A DNA stretch of 64,000 nucleotides from Sulfurovum sp. (GTDB lineage Bacteria; Campylobacterota; Campylobacteria; Campylobacterales; Sulfurovaceae), in the NCBI GenBank assembly GCA_030949325.1, contig JAUZSQ010000084.1, positions 20,261 to 84,260 of the forward strand, given 5' to 3'. The translations under genes and the position numbers were made by a program. Of the stretch, positions 1 to 9,222 are shown one piece after another. The stretch's first letter is position 1, and the number at the start of each line of letters is the position of its first letter. The notes under the pieces were generated by a model, which made no database searches, was not told the origin of the DNA, and was given only the letters and a program-made list of their open reading frames with translations.

Positions 1-233
1 AAAATAGATTCTACTTGAATGATGATTTTTTCTATCTCTTCATCTTTCTCTTCGAGTTCGGCTGTCAAGGCATGGACTTGTTCTTGAAGTGCTGTGTATT
101 CTTTGGTATGGTTTTCTTTGGATTTGAGCAAAGATTCATATTCTACTTTTAACTTGGTATTTTCGTCTTTGAGTATATTATGGTCTTTTTGCCATTGTAG
201 TATTTTTGCTTGTAGTTTTTCTAATGCAGACAT
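1..233 (-). CDS. Coiled-coil protein, 5' part only (runs off window edge)
   Basis: A minus-strand reading frame starts with ATG at 233 and is open to the window edge, giving about 77 residues. The visible part is almost entirely charged heptad-like sequence rich in Glu, Lys, Leu and Gln, with no Pro or Gly, so it is very probably a long alpha-helical coiled coil. It is divergent from uvrB, and the two share a 70-base intergenic region. Size and composition recall small ZapB-like or cell-envelope coiled-coil proteins, but nothing specific identifies it. The C-terminus is outside the window. Confidence 0.6.
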   Translation of the reverse strand, partial: MSALEKLQAKILQWQKDHNILKDENTKLKVEYESLLKSKENHTKEYTALQEQVHALTAELEEKDEEIEKIIIQVESI

Positions 234-271
234 CTATGACTCCCGATACTCAATAATTTTAATTGCTATGA

Positions 272-277
272 TATAAT
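272..277 (+). promoter_or_regulatory. -10 box of the uvrB promoter
   Basis: TATAAT lies 29 bases before the uvrB start codon, with no convincing -35 hexamer. It sits in an inverted repeat (TTGCTAT / ATAGCAA). Similar GCTATAAT boxes precede ppk (2291), the ORF at 16665, tRNA-Phe (22564), rimO (24310) and nusA (29729), matching the -10-dominated vegetative promoters of Campylobacterota. Confidence 0.5.
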
Positions 278-305
278 AGCAAAAATTCTTAAAAATGGAG
301 ATATT

Positions 306-2279
306 TTGCCAAACTTTAGAGTATCAAGTCCATATAAACCAGCAGGTGACCAACCTCAGGCGATAAAGAATCTCTCTGAGTCTATTATGAAAGGCAATAC
401 CTATCAGACGCTCTTGGGTGTTACAGGCTCAGGCAAGACCTATACCATGGCAAAAGTGATAGAAAATACCAAAAAGCCCACCCTCATTATGACACACAAC
501 AAAACCCTAGCTGCACAACTCTATTCAGAGTTTAAAAGCTTTTTTCCCACTCACCATGTAGAATACTTCATTAGCTACTACGATTACTATCAACCTGAAG
601 CGTATCTGCCTCGTCAAGATTTGTTTATAGAGAAGGATTCTTCTATCAATCAAGAGCTAGAGCGTCTGCGTTTGAGTACGACGGCCTCTTTGCTCATGCA
701 CGAAGATGTGATTGTCATCGCTTCGGTGTCTGCGAATTATGGTCTAGGCTCACCCGAAGACTATCGTTCGGTAGTACAAGACCTTGTTGTAGGAGAAGAA
801 TACAATCAAAAGGCATTGCTTTTACGCTTTGTCGATATGGGATACAAGCGTAATGATGACTTCTTTGACCGTGGTCACTTTAGGGTCAATGGAGAGGTCA
901 TAGACATTTATCCTGCCTATGCCCAAGAGTTTGCTACGCGTATAGAGTTTTTTGGCGATGAGATAGAAGACATCTATACCTTTGATACCCTCACAGGGCA
1001 AAAGCAAGAAAGTATGAAGAAAGAGACTATCTACGCAGCCAATCAATTTATCGTAAGCAAAGAGAAACTTGCCTTAGCCGTCAAACGTATAGAAGAAGAG
1101 CTAGATTCTCGTCTAGCTTACTATCAAAAGCATGACCGTATGCTAGAATATAACCGTATCAAACAGCGTACAGAGTTTGACCTAGAAATGATAGAAGCTA
1201 CAGGAATGTGTAAGGGTATAGAAAACTATTCACGCCATCTCACAGGCAAAAAAGCAGGAGAAACCCCCTTTTCTATGATGGATTATTTTGAAGTAATGCA
1301 TGATGATTATCTCGTCATCGTCGATGAATCTCATGTGAGTTTACCACAATTTAGAGGGATGTACGCAGGAGACAGAAGCCGTAAAGAAGTACTTGTAGAA
1401 CATGGCTTTAGACTGCCCTCTGCACTAGACAATAGACCATTGATGTTTCCTGAATACATTGACAAAGCCCCCCATTATCTCTTCGTCTCTGCTACACCCA
1501 ATGCGCTAGAACTTGAACTCTCTTCTGTCGTAGCAGAACAAGTCGTACGCCCTACAGGACTGCTAGACCCTCCCATAGAAGTCATAGACTCTACCTACCA
1601 AGTAGAAAACCTACACGACCGTATGAAGCCCATCATTGCCAAGGGCGAACGCATACTCATTACCGTACTGACCAAAAAAATGTCCGAGGAGCTTAGTACC
1701 TATTATAATGACCTAGGACTCAAATGTCGGCACATGCACTCTGATATGGACGCGATAGAACGTAACCAAACCATACGCTCTTTGCGTTTGGGTGAGTTTG
1801 ATATACTCATAGGCATTAACCTACTTAGAGAAGGTCTTGATTTGCCAGAGGTGAGTCTTGTAGCCATACTTGATGCTGACAAAGAAGGATTTTTACGTTC
1901 TAAGACGGCACTCATCCAAACCTCTGGACGGGCTGCGCGTAATGCCAATGGTAGGGTACTCATGTATGCCAAAAAAGTCACCGATTCGATGGCATTTACC
2001 ATAGAGACTACCACGCTCAGACGAGAAAAACAAATGGCGTACAATACTTTACATAATATTACACCTACGACTACATTGCGTGACCTTGATACCAATCTCA
2101 AAGTCGAAGATACATCCGAACTCTATAACAAAGGAAGCAAACTAGACAAAATGCCTAAAGTAGAACGCCAACAATTGGTCAAGCTACTCAAAGCCAAAAT
2201 GTTATCGGCTGCAAAAAGTTTGGACTTTGAAGAAGCAGCACGATTGCGTGATGAGATAGCTACGGTCAAAAAATTGTAA
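306..2279 (+). CDS. uvrB: UvrABC system protein B
   Basis: UvrB is the DNA-damage-verifying helicase-like subunit of nucleotide excision repair; it is loaded by UvrA and recruits UvrC. The 657-residue product is normal length. Walker A (GVTGSGKT) is at residues 38-45 and the DNA-clamping beta-hairpin ([12 protein letters not shown]) at 91-102. A DESH Walker B lies near residue 340, helicase motifs V/VI with GRAARN near 545, and a C-terminal UVR domain contains [10 protein letters not shown]. The start is TTG, chosen because GGAG lies at 297-300 and the product then begins with the family-typical PNFRV segment. ppk follows after 49 bases on the same strand. Confidence 0.97.
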   Translation: MPNFRVSSPYKPAGDQPQAIKNLSESIMKGNTYQTLLGVTGSGKTYTMAKVIENTKKPTLIMTHNKTLAAQLYSEFKSFFPTHHVEYFISYYDYYQPEAYLPRQDLFIEKDSSINQELERLRLSTTASLLMHEDVIVIASVSANYGLGSPEDYRSVVQDLVVGEEYNQKALLLRFVDMGYKRNDDFFDRGHFRVNGEVIDIYPAYAQEFATRIEFFGDEIEDIYTFDTLTGQKQESMKKETIYAANQFIVSKEKLALAVKRIEEELDSRLAYYQKHDRMLEYNRIKQRTEFDLEMIEATGMCKGIENYSRHLTGKKAGETPFSMMDYFEVMHDDYLVIVDESHVSLPQFRGMYAGDRSRKEVLVEHGFRLPSALDNRPLMFPEYIDKAPHYLFVSATPNALELELSSVVAEQVVRPTGLLDPPIEVIDSTYQVENLHDRMKPIIAKGERILITVLTKKMSEELSTYYNDLGLKCRHMHSDMDAIERNQTIRSLRLGEFDILIGINLLREGLDLPEVSLVAILDADKEGFLRSKTALIQTSGRAARNANGRVLMYAKKVTDSMAFTIETTTLRREKQMAYNTLHNITPTTTLRDLDTNLKVEDTSELYNKGSKLDKMPKVERQQLVKLLKAKMLSAAKSLDFEEAARLRDEIATVKKL

Positions 2280-2328
2280 CTCTTCTATGCTATAATATAT
2301 AAAATTTCTTTCTCAAGGCTACGAACCT

Positions 2329-4417
2329 ATGATGCATGACCTCAATGACGCTCAACTTTATTTCAACCGTGAACTCTCATGGCTTCAATTTAATTCACGC
2401 GTACTCGCACAAGCACTCGATGCTACCCTTCCCCCTTTGGAACGTCTGAAGTTTCTTGCTATCTATGGTACAAATTTGGATGAATTTTATATGATTCGGG
2501 TCGCAGGACTCAAAGCCCTCTATAAAGCAGGTATCCAAGAAATAGCTGCCGACAAACTCACCCCCAAAGAACAACTCCAACAAATACGCACCTACTTACA
2601 CAAAGAGCATCAAGTCTTGGAACGCTGTTATACGGATATTATCTCTGCTTTACATGAGAAGTCTGTCCATGTCAAAAACTATGAAGCCCTAAGCACAGAA
2701 GAGCAAGTAGAAGTAAGAGAACGCTTTTTCAATGAAATTTATCCTGTAATTATCCCCATTGCCGTCGATGCCACGCATCCTTTCCCTCGTCTGAATAACC
2801 TAAGCTTCGGTTTGGCAATGACGCTTAGAGATGACTCACAAAACATCAAGCATGGACTGATTCGTATTCCTCGTATCTTGCCTAGATTTTTACAAATGGC
2901 TGATACCTTTATCCCTATAGAATCTGTGGTTGAGCATTTTGCATCAGAACTGTTCCCAGGGTTTACCAAGATAGCCTCTACGCCGTTTAGGGTGACGCGT
3001 AATGCTGATATAGCCATAGAAGAGGAAGAAGCTGATGATTTCTTGGAGATACTTCAAGAAGGACTTCGTTCACGAAACAAAGGCTCACTCATTCGCCTAG
3101 AACTCATCAAAGGAGCAGACAAAAAGCTCATTGACTTTCTACTCTCTCATCTGAACCTTGATACCAAAGATATTTATACTTACAAAGATGTGCCTTTGCA
3201 TCTTGGGAGTTTGTGGCAAATTGTAGCAGACCCTGCCCTAGCACACCTTGTTTATCCAGCATTTAATCCCAAAATCCTGCCTCCCCTAGACAGCGAAAAT
3301 ATTTTTGATGCGATGGACAAGCAAGATATATTGCTCTATCATCCTTTTGATAGCTTTGAGCCTGTGATACAGTTTATCAAACAAGCAGCAGCTGACCCTG
3401 AGACTCTAGCCATACGCATGACTCTCTATCGTGCAGGACAAAAGTCTCCTATCGTCAAAGCACTGATTGACGCAGTACAAGATGGCAAACAAGTGATGGT
3501 ACTCGTAGAACTCAAAGCACGGTTCGATGAAGAAAACAACCTACGTTGGGCAAAAGCACTAGAAGAAGCAGGAGTCCATGTAGTCTATGGCATACCAGGA
3601 CTCAAAGTCCATGCCAAGATTGCACAAGTCATCAAACGCAAGGCAAACAAGCTCAAAAGCTATGTACATCTAGCTACAGGAAATTACAATGCAGGTACAG
3701 CCAAAATCTATACGGATATGTCGTATTTTACTTCCAAAGAAATCTTTGGGAAAGATGCCACGCATTTCTTTCACTTTTTGACAGGATTTTCTACCCATAC
3801 CAAACTCGATAGTATCTTTATGGCACCCAAGCAGATTAAACCCAAGCTTCTCAAACTCATAGAAAAAGAATCTAGCTACAAAGTACAGGGGCATATTATC
3901 CTCAAAGCCAATTCTTTGGTAGATAAGGACATTATCAAAGCCCTCTACCAAGCCTCACAACAAGGCTGTAAAATCGACCTCATCATACGAGGGATTTGCT
4001 GTCTCAAACCTCAGGTAGCAGGAATTAGTGACAATATCACTGTCTCTTCTTTGATAGGAAAATACCTCGAACATGCTAGAGTGTATTATTTTAAGCATGA
4101 TAAAGTACAATCGTATATCTCTTCAGCAGACCTCATGCCTAGAAATCTTGTACGCCGTGTAGAGCTAATGACCCCTATTTTGGATGAGCCATTGAGCCAA
4201 AAAAATAGAACAGATTCTCACACTACAACTCAGCGACAATACCCTACGCTGGGAACTCCAAGCTGATGGGAACTATACAAAGATACCACTACTAGGCAAA
4301 AAAATCAATAGCCATGATATTTTGGAAAATCATGTAAGTAAAATACATGACAAAAGCAAAAAAGAAACCCCAGACTACCTAAGCCGTTTGGCAAACAAAC
4401 TACTCAAAGACTCATAA
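2329..4417 (+). CDS. ppk: Polyphosphate kinase 1 (frameshifted near C-terminus)
   Basis: PPK1 reversibly transfers the ATP gamma-phosphate to polyphosphate. The reading frame begins with the family-typical YFNRELSWLQFN segment and contains the phosphohistidine-containing PLD-like core (HAKIAQV near residue 430, HLATGNYN near 450). The frame from 2329 stops at 4266, but its last ~20 residues are unrelated to PPK. Removing one A from the A7 run at 4199-4205 continues into a natural PPK tail (ILTLQLSDNT, then LSRLANKLLKDS) ending at 4417, about 695 residues. The A7 could be a sequencing error or a slippage site; error is favoured because the window has many like it. A GCTATAAT box precedes the gene. 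Confidence 0.9.
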
Positions 4418-4439
4418 ATCAGAATACAAGGAAAAAACA

Positions 4440-4964
4440 ATGTTATTACACTTTAAAGAATGGACACCCACACTAGGACCCAACGCATGGGTAGCCCAAG
4501 GGGCATCGGTCATCGGACGTACCAATATCGGTGAAGACTCTGCGATATGGTTTGGCTGTGTCGTGCGTGGAGATGTACATTATATCTCTATTGGCGACCG
4601 AAGCAATATCCAAGACCTCAGCATGATTCACGTCACCCATCACAAAAAAGCCGATATGAGCGATGGCAATCCGACTATTATAGGCAATGATGTCACGGTA
4701 GGGCATAGAGTCATGCTTCATGGCTGTACTATAGAAGATGCTTGTCTCATCGGTATGTCTGCTACGATACTTGATGGTGCTAGAATAGGCAAAGAGTCTA
4801 TTGTAGGTGCATCTTCGTTGGTCACCAAAAACAAAGTCTTTCCTCCTAGAAGTCTCATCATGGGAAGCCCTGCTAAAGTCGTACGTTCACTCACAGATGC
4901 AGAAGTAGAAGAACTCTATGCCTCTGCTTCACGCTATGTAGCGTTTAAAAATGAATATCTCTAA
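4440..4964 (+). CDS. Gamma-carbonic anhydrase-like hexapeptide-repeat protein
   Basis: This 174-residue protein is a left-handed beta-helix protein of the gamma-carbonic anhydrase/YrdA/PaaY type. Imperfect hexapeptide repeats run from about residue 15 to 140 (for example IGEDSAIWFGCVVRGD, then IGNDVTVGHRVMLHGC). The metal-binding histidines are represented by HVTHH near residue 62 and GHRVMLHGC near 85-92. Family members bind zinc or iron and some hydrate CO2; many have no proven substrate, so the activity is inferred. The gene starts 22 bases after ppk and ends 9 bases before the EI24 gene, so the three may be co-transcribed. Confidence 0.85.
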   Translation: MLLHFKEWTPTLGPNAWVAQGASVIGRTNIGEDSAIWFGCVVRGDVHYISIGDRSNIQDLSMIHVTHHKKADMSDGNPTIIGNDVTVGHRVMLHGCTIEDACLIGMSATILDGARIGKESIVGASSLVTKNKVFPPRSLIMGSPAKVVRSLTDAEVEELYASASRYVAFKNEYL

Positions 4965-4973
4965 GGATATACT

Positions 4974-5625
4974 ATGATACAAATTATCGGCAAAAGCTTC
5001 AAAGATATTTTTTCTCTTAGCGTACTAGTTTTTGTACTCAAGGTAACCCTGATTTCCCTAGCCATTAGTGTGAGCATACTGTGGCTATTTGGGGCAAATG
5101 TCAATAGCTTTATTGCTTCTTATCTCTCCTTCATACCGTGGGAATGGCTACAAACAACAGGAGCTTCCGTGGTCTCTATGACGATGATTTATATGATATT
5201 TATTATGATGATTTCTATTGTAACCTCTTTTATGGTAGAACCCTTACTCATCAAACTCGCACAAAAGCATTACCCACACATCCCCGTAGTAGGAAGCCCA
5301 AAGATAAGTACCTCCATCTGGATAAGTCTCAAATCTTCTTTCGTCTTCTTATTGATATTTTTCTTTACCTTTCCTCTCATGTTTATCCCCTTACTAGGGG
5401 CTGTCTACATGCTATGGCTTTGGTCAATCTTGCTCAAAAAGCCTGCACTCTATGATGTCAGTAGCCTCTTTATCCAAAATAGCCCAAAATGTCACCAAAA
5501 AGAAATCAACGATGTTAGCCATGATAGCCTCAGGATTCAACTATATCCCCATACTCAATGTCTTTGCTGCTGTCTTCGCACAGATTTTGTTTTTACACCA
5601 TATTTTGGGTGAAGAGGAAGTTTAG
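4974..5625 (+). CDS. EI24-domain integral membrane protein (frameshifted)
   Basis: The product has about four hydrophobic segments typical of the EI24/CysZ-like membrane family (residues ~18-42, 65-88, 120-150, with a last one after the shift). The uninterrupted frame stops at 5612 with an atypical polar, Cys-rich tail. Removing one A from the run at 5476-5479 restores a family-like ending (SGFNYIPILNVFAAVFAQ, then LHHILGEEEV) that stops at 5625. CysZ members transport sulfate; others have no known role, so substrate is not assigned. The gene lies directly downstream of the carbonic anhydrase-like gene. A diverged MITE copy begins right at its 3' end. Confidence 0.75.
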
Positions 5626-5628
5626 GAC

Positions 5629-5703
5629 TCTTTCTTCTTCTCAACCTCCATTTTATTATGGCTTAACCTTTCGGTTACTCATTCTCATTTTGGCGAAGGT
5701 ATT
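5629..5703 (+). repeat. Diverged 3' half of the MITE-like repeat
   Basis: This segment keeps the TTTCTTCTTCTC block and the terminal TTGGCGAAGGTATT of the repeat seen at 5709, 14397 and 17082, with many changes between. The left terminal repeat is missing. It abuts the EI24 gene and lies head-to-tail with the next copy, separated by only five bases. Confidence 0.6.
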
Positions 5704-5708
5704 GAAAG

Positions 5709-5826
5709 CAATACCTTAGCCAATCTGATATCTTTACTGAAGAGTAGACTATTTTCTTCTTCTCTAGCCCCATTTACGGGGTTTGAACTTTTCAAAATAT
5801 GCTCATTTTCATTTTACGAAGGCATT
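5709..5826 (+). mobile_element. MITE-like element, copy A
   Basis: The element starts CAATACCTTAGCCAA and ends TTTACGAAGGCATT, which are imperfect terminal inverted repeats. Its interior, read on the minus strand, is the same as copy B at 14397-14517, including TTCAAACCCCGTAAAT and GGCTAGAGAAGAAGAAAATAG-like blocks. It contains no ORF of note, so it would need a transposase in trans. The flanks share GAAAG but no clean 6-base duplication, perhaps because it sits in tandem with the diverged copy upstream. Confidence 0.7.
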
Positions 5827-5829
5827 GAA

Positions 5830-6480
5830 AGAGGTATGAAACCTCTCCAAGTCCGAAATCTATCCGAACGGTCGAACAGGTCTACTATGCACCTACAAAG
5901 TAAAACCACATATGTTGATACTGAGTATGGTTCCAACCACTATGCACAAAAGTACATAGCTGAGCGTAACGGACTGAGAGTCCTACTGATTCACTCTCCT
6001 TATTCCAATATCATATTAGCTAAATCTTTATTTGATGGATTTCTATGATGTTCAAGATACTCATTAACCATCTCTTGACTTACATTTCCCGTACTCCATG
6101 CTCCATATCCTATCGCCCAAAATGCTTTCCCAATATTGTTTTGATAGTTCTTTAAACTCTTCCTGTAACTTTCTTGAACTTCGTCCTTTTAACTTCTTTA
6201 CTATATCACTCACTGACACTTTTGGAGGATACTCTATATGCATATGGACATGGTCTTTACTTACCACTCCCTTTAATATTCTAATATCTTCGGCATCACA
6301 TATTTGTATAATTATCTCTCTGCATCGCTTTTGTATATCACCTTTCAAAACTCCATACCTATATTTTGTTACCCATACTATATGTACTTGTATTTGGCTT
6401 ATTGTGTGATTTCCATTTCTCATTCCACATTCTAACTTTTAACACATTCCTAGAAGCTAAAGCCTTGCACTAAAGTGCAT
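5830..6480 (-). mobile_element. IS200/IS605-family element (approximate ends)
   Basis: The element is defined by its TnpA gene plus flanking hairpins. On the right-end side there are AGAGGT-ATGAA-ACCTCT at 5830-5846 and GGACT-GAG-AGTCC at 5971-5983. On the left-end side there is a hairpin with TGCACTAAAGTGCA around 6466-6479. IS200/IS605 elements are mobilised as single strands recognised through such sub-terminal hairpins and leave no target duplication. No TnpB is present. The 155 bases between the tnpA stop and 5846 contain only structured non-coding sequence, perhaps a right end left by a TnpB-carrying ancestor. The element abuts the truncated IS66 transposase. Confidence 0.55.
6000..6423 (-). 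CDS. tnpA: IS200/IS605-type Y1 transposase TnpA (frameshifted)
   Basis: TnpA is the HUH-superfamily single-strand transposase. The N-terminal reading shows VHIVWVTKYR, the HUH motif as DHVHMHI near residue 60, and LKGRSSRKLQEEF near 85-95. From about 6135 the natural continuation shifts frame (KAFWAIGYGAWSTGNV, then NEYLEHHRNPS with the likely catalytic Tyr) and stops at 6000. The restored length of about 140 residues is typical. Without restoration the frame ends at 6064 and lacks the catalytic tyrosine. Whether the copy is active depends on whether the indel is real. Confidence 0.85.
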
Positions 6481-6484
6481 AGTT

Positions 6485-7974
6485 TTGACTAGCGTGACTA
6501 GGACAATAAATTACCTAAAAGAAAAGATAGATTACCTCATACGCCAACAATTTACCTCCAAAAGTGAAAAACTAAACCCTAACCAACCAAGTCTGTTCGA
6601 AGATACTAAAGAGACAATCGAAGTAATAGAAGATGAAGAGATTGAAATAACATTTAAACGAAAGAAAGGTGGAAGAACTTCACCACCTAAAGAGTTACCA
6701 AGAGTAAGAGTAGAACACGATATAGGTGATGAAGAGAAAGTGTGTAGTTGTGGTGACACAATGCATAGAGTAAAAGAGATAATATCAGAACAATACGATA
6801 TCGTACCTGCAAAGTTCCAAGTCATAGAAAATGTTCGGTTCGTATATGGCTGTAGATGTGGAGAAAAACCAGTGACCACAGCATTAGCCCCATTCATACT
6901 CCCAAAGACACAAGTAACTGCTTCATTCTTAGCAACTATTGCCGTACAAAAATTTGAAGATGCATTGCCACTGTATGAGACAAGCCAAAATATTTAAAAA
7001 TAGATTTGGGGTTCCATTTAGTGATACTACACTCTCCAATTGGATGATAAAAGCTTCTGAGAAACTCAAACCTTTTAAGCAGAGACTTAAAGAGAGACTC
7101 TTAGAGAATGAATATATACAAGCAGATGAGACTACACTACAAGTGGTGAATGCACACAAAAGCAAAGCAACGAAGAAATCCTATATATGGCTAGGTGTAG
7201 GAATGGATAAATATAAAGTAGTCTATATGCACTATGCCAACAATAGAAGTGCCGTAGTAGCCTCTGAACTCTTTAAAGGTTTTAATGGCTATCTCCAAAC
7301 AGATGGATATGCTGGATATAATGCTACAGTCCAAACAAATGATATGACACATTTAGCGTGTTGGGCTCACGCGAGGAGAAAGTTTGCAGATATAGTCAAA
7401 TCAGGAGTCAGTGACCTAGAAAGTAAGCGTTATGCACAAGAAGCCATAATACTTATACAAAAACTCTATAAAATAGAAAGAGAAATCAAAGATGACCCTC
7501 CTGATAAAAAACTACTCATCAGAAAAGAGAAATCTCAAGCTATCATCAACACCATAAGAGAATGGATTAACACAAAGTTCTATAAAGCACAAGAACTTGC
7601 TGGGGCTATTGCTAAAGCATTTGTGTATCTTAATAATCAATTTGCTAAGTTAGAAGTCTATCTCACCGATGGCAGACTCAATATAGATAACAATGGAGCA
7701 GAGAACCATATAAGACCTATGGTACTTGGTAGGAAGAATTGGTTATTTGCTACATCTGTTAAAGGTGCTGAGGCTATTGCTACTTGGTATACTATTATTG
7801 AAACTGCAAAGGCGAATGGATTGGAACCATATCACTATTTGAAGTATCTTATGACTGAGTTTCCTTATTACCAAAGGGATGGTAGAGATATTGAAGCGTT
7901 GTTACCTTGGAATGTAAGTGATGATGGGGTAGTTAGGATTTCTTAGGGGTTGGTGGGGTTATTATGGGGGTTAC
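6485..7974 (+). pseudogene. tnpC: IS66-family transposase, 5'-truncated and frameshifted
   Basis: Two overlapping frames (6485-6997 and 6939-7946) together give an IS66 TnpC from a short coiled-coil (NYLKEKIDYLIRQQF) to its C-terminus. Visible elements are the zinc-finger-like region (CSCGDTMH, then GCRCGEKP), the DDE catalytic core (QADETTLQV, TDGYAGYN, then NNGAENHIRPMVLGRKNWLF) and the C-terminal IS66 segment. About 40-50 N-terminal residues are missing at the junction with the IS200/IS605 element near 6480. One extra base near 6976 separates the two frames. A G/T-rich stretch ending GGGGGTTAC near 7974 is the probable right terminal repeat. No IS66 accessory genes (tnpA/tnpB) are present, so the element is a remnant. 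Confidence 0.85.
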
Positions 7975-8138
7975 TGTAAATGATATATATTTTCTATAAG
8001 ATTGGCTTCAAAGTTTTGAGCGTTTAGCGTATTTCTTTTTCTTTTTGTACATCGTTTGTAGGCTTGATAAATCTCTATATAGTCAAACATTTGTTTCCTT
8101 TCTTAAATTATAAACGCTTTTGGACACAAGCTCTGTGG

Positions 8139-8222
8139 GTAACGCTAAAGCATCACATCCGAATTTTCCTCGGACACGACGGCTTTAGCCTCGTCATAGC
8201 TAAGAATAAAGCCATCACATCC
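8139..8222. repeat. REP-like palindromic repeats, cluster 1
   Basis: Three related units with the cores GCTAAAGCATCACATCC, GGACACGACGGCTTTAGCC and AATAAAGCCATCACATCC alternate in orientation, as in bacterial interspersed mosaic elements. They match the clusters at 8760-8921 and 9141-9168. They lie just downstream of the RAYT gene, and 7975-8138 between IS66 and this cluster holds nothing recognisable. Confidence 0.6.
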
Positions 8223-8233
8223 AAATAATAATA

Positions 8234-8747
8234 TTAATCATATATACTGTAAAATCGTCTATCACTATCTTCTAAACCTGCTTTAATCGTATTATTTTCT
8301 ATATATCTATAAACAACATCAAAGTGTTTTTTATCTCTAATGCTTTTATCATAAAATGATTTTGCCCAAAACTGACCTTTTTGATTCAATTTTTTATTGA
8401 TTTCAAAAAGCCAATCCACCCTTTAATTTTCGTATGGCTTCACTCAAAGGCATTGTCTCTTTAAAAAGAATATGTATATGATTTGGCATAATGCTAAAAC
8501 ATATCAGTTCAAAAAGTTTTTTATCTTGTTTACGGATATACTCTTTTGATAACGCTAAAATACTGTTATTTAAATACCTACCATGAGAAGAACTATCTAA
8601 GTATTTATCTATTTGATATTGTTTATTATGGTTTTCTATTGGTAAATTCATCACTCTTTTTAGATATTCATCAAGACTGTCTTTTGTACGAAAAGTTAAA
8701 AATTGATAATATCCATAATTTGAGATATGTGGTAAATTTTTATACAA
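8234..8747 (-). CDS. REP-associated tyrosine transposase (RAYT), frameshifted
   Basis: RAYTs are domesticated Y1/HUH transposases that cut and join REP hairpins. The product has YYQFLTFRTKDS near the N-terminus, the HUH motif in SIMPNHIHILF near residue 105, and the family C-terminus with GQFWAKSFYDKSIRD (probable catalytic Tyr) and RYIENNTIKAGL. The start is taken as TTG at 8747, with AAAAGGAGT just upstream; a longer frame to 8948 only reads through REP repeats. An extra T in the T5 run at 8405-8409 breaks the frame after residue ~114. REP-like hairpins flank the gene on both sides, the expected arrangement. It occupies the position where the DGR reverse transcriptase would be expected. Confidence 0.8.
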
Positions 8748-8759
8748 AATACTCCTTTT

Positions 8760-8921
8760 TGGTGAGACTAAAGTCTCACATCCAATAACTTTCTCTTTCG
8801 GACACGATGGCTTTAGCCTCGTCTTGAGTAATGCTGAAGCATCACATCCAATAATTTTCTCTTTCGGACATGATGGCTTTAGCCTCGTCTTCGGTGAGAC
8901 TAAAGCCATCATGTCCGATAA
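8760..8921. repeat. REP-like palindromic repeats, cluster 2
   Basis: At least five alternating units share the cores GATGGCTTTAGCCTCGTC and CTAAAGCCATCA, separated by a TCCAATAA-TTTTCTCTTTCGG-type spacer that occurs twice. The last pair forms a perfect 17-base inverted repeat (8866-8882 with 8900-8916, 17-base loop). That hairpin lies 16 bases past the 3' end of the DGR template repeat and may end or stabilise its RNA. The cluster lies immediately upstream of the RAYT gene. Confidence 0.7.
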
Positions 8922-8932
8922 TTTAATTATTA

Positions 8933-9068
8933 TCCTGCTCTCACACAACGAACATATTTACTATTGTTCTTATTGTTGTTGTTCGTATTACCATTGTTGA
9001 AATTCACATTCCAAGCATTGTTAGTATTACTCGCATTGCTAGTAGAACTCCAATAGTTGCTAGAGATT
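8933..9068 (-). repeat. DGR template repeat (TR)
   Basis: This 136-base segment aligns without gaps to 9609-9744. On the minus strand it reads as a run of AAC/AAT codons (would-be Asn) in the frame of the variable protein. All 14 internal differences from the variable repeat fall on template adenines; about 53 of the 136 positions are adenines and none of the other ~83 differ. It is not part of an ORF, as expected for a template copied into mutagenic cDNA. Just beyond its 3' end there is a T/C difference (coding strand) from the variable repeat, consistent with an IMH/IMH* distinction. Confidence 0.93.
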
Positions 9069-9089
9069 AAGTTTTTCTCTTTAGCTTTT

Positions 9090-9120
9090 ATAGTAAAAAG
9101 TGTTACTACAAAAGTGTCAA
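9090..9120 (-). promoter_or_regulatory. Possible promoter for the template-repeat RNA
   Basis: On the minus strand TTGACA (9115-9120) is followed after 19 bases by TACTAT (9090-9095), about 20 bases before the template repeat. The spacing is slightly long and the -10 imperfect. TR RNA could also come from read-through of the avd operon. Confidence 0.3.
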
Positions 9121-9140
9121 AGACTCTATACCACTAAACT

Positions 9141-9168
9141 AGAGACGAGGCTAAAGCCATCGTCTCCG
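9141..9168. repeat. REP-like hairpin between avd and TR
   Basis: GAGACGAGGCTAAAGCCATCGTCTC is a near-perfect palindrome of the same family as the clusters at 8139 and 8760. It lies in the 154-base non-coding gap between avd and the template repeat; the rest of that gap shows only the possible promoter at 9090. Confidence 0.6.
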
Positions 9169-9222
9169 AATTCAATGGTGGAAAAACTGCACAATATTTT
9201 GGTACTCTTTCAAAAGACAGTA

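Noticed and set aside
1703..2101. Antisense ORF inside uvrB
   Set aside because: Shadow frame of a strongly conserved gene, with Ser/Arg-rich composition typical of reverse-complement artefacts.
4199..4205. A7 tract in ppk (and A7 at 24365 in rimO) as phase-variation switches
   Set aside because: Campylobacterota do use homopolymer switching, but tracts are usually longer and in surface genes; many similar +1 indels occur here in A3-A5 runs, so sequence error is more likely.
5836..6048. Plus-strand 70-residue ORF as a gene
   Set aside because: It overlaps the 3' end of tnpA and IS right-end hairpins, has no family resemblance, and its composition is not protein-like.
8139..8921. Repeats as a CRISPR array
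   Set aside because: Units are palindromic, alternate in orientation and lack unique spacers of constant length; no cas gene is nearby.
7975..8930. Search for a degraded reverse transcriptase next to the template repeat
   Set aside because: No YxDD-type or other RT motif could be read in any frame; what is present is the RAYT gene and REP repeats.
8403..8948. Long RAYT frame starting at 8948
   Set aside because: Its first ~67 codons read straight through REP palindromes; a TTG at 8747 with AAAAGGAGT upstream gives the family-like N-terminus.
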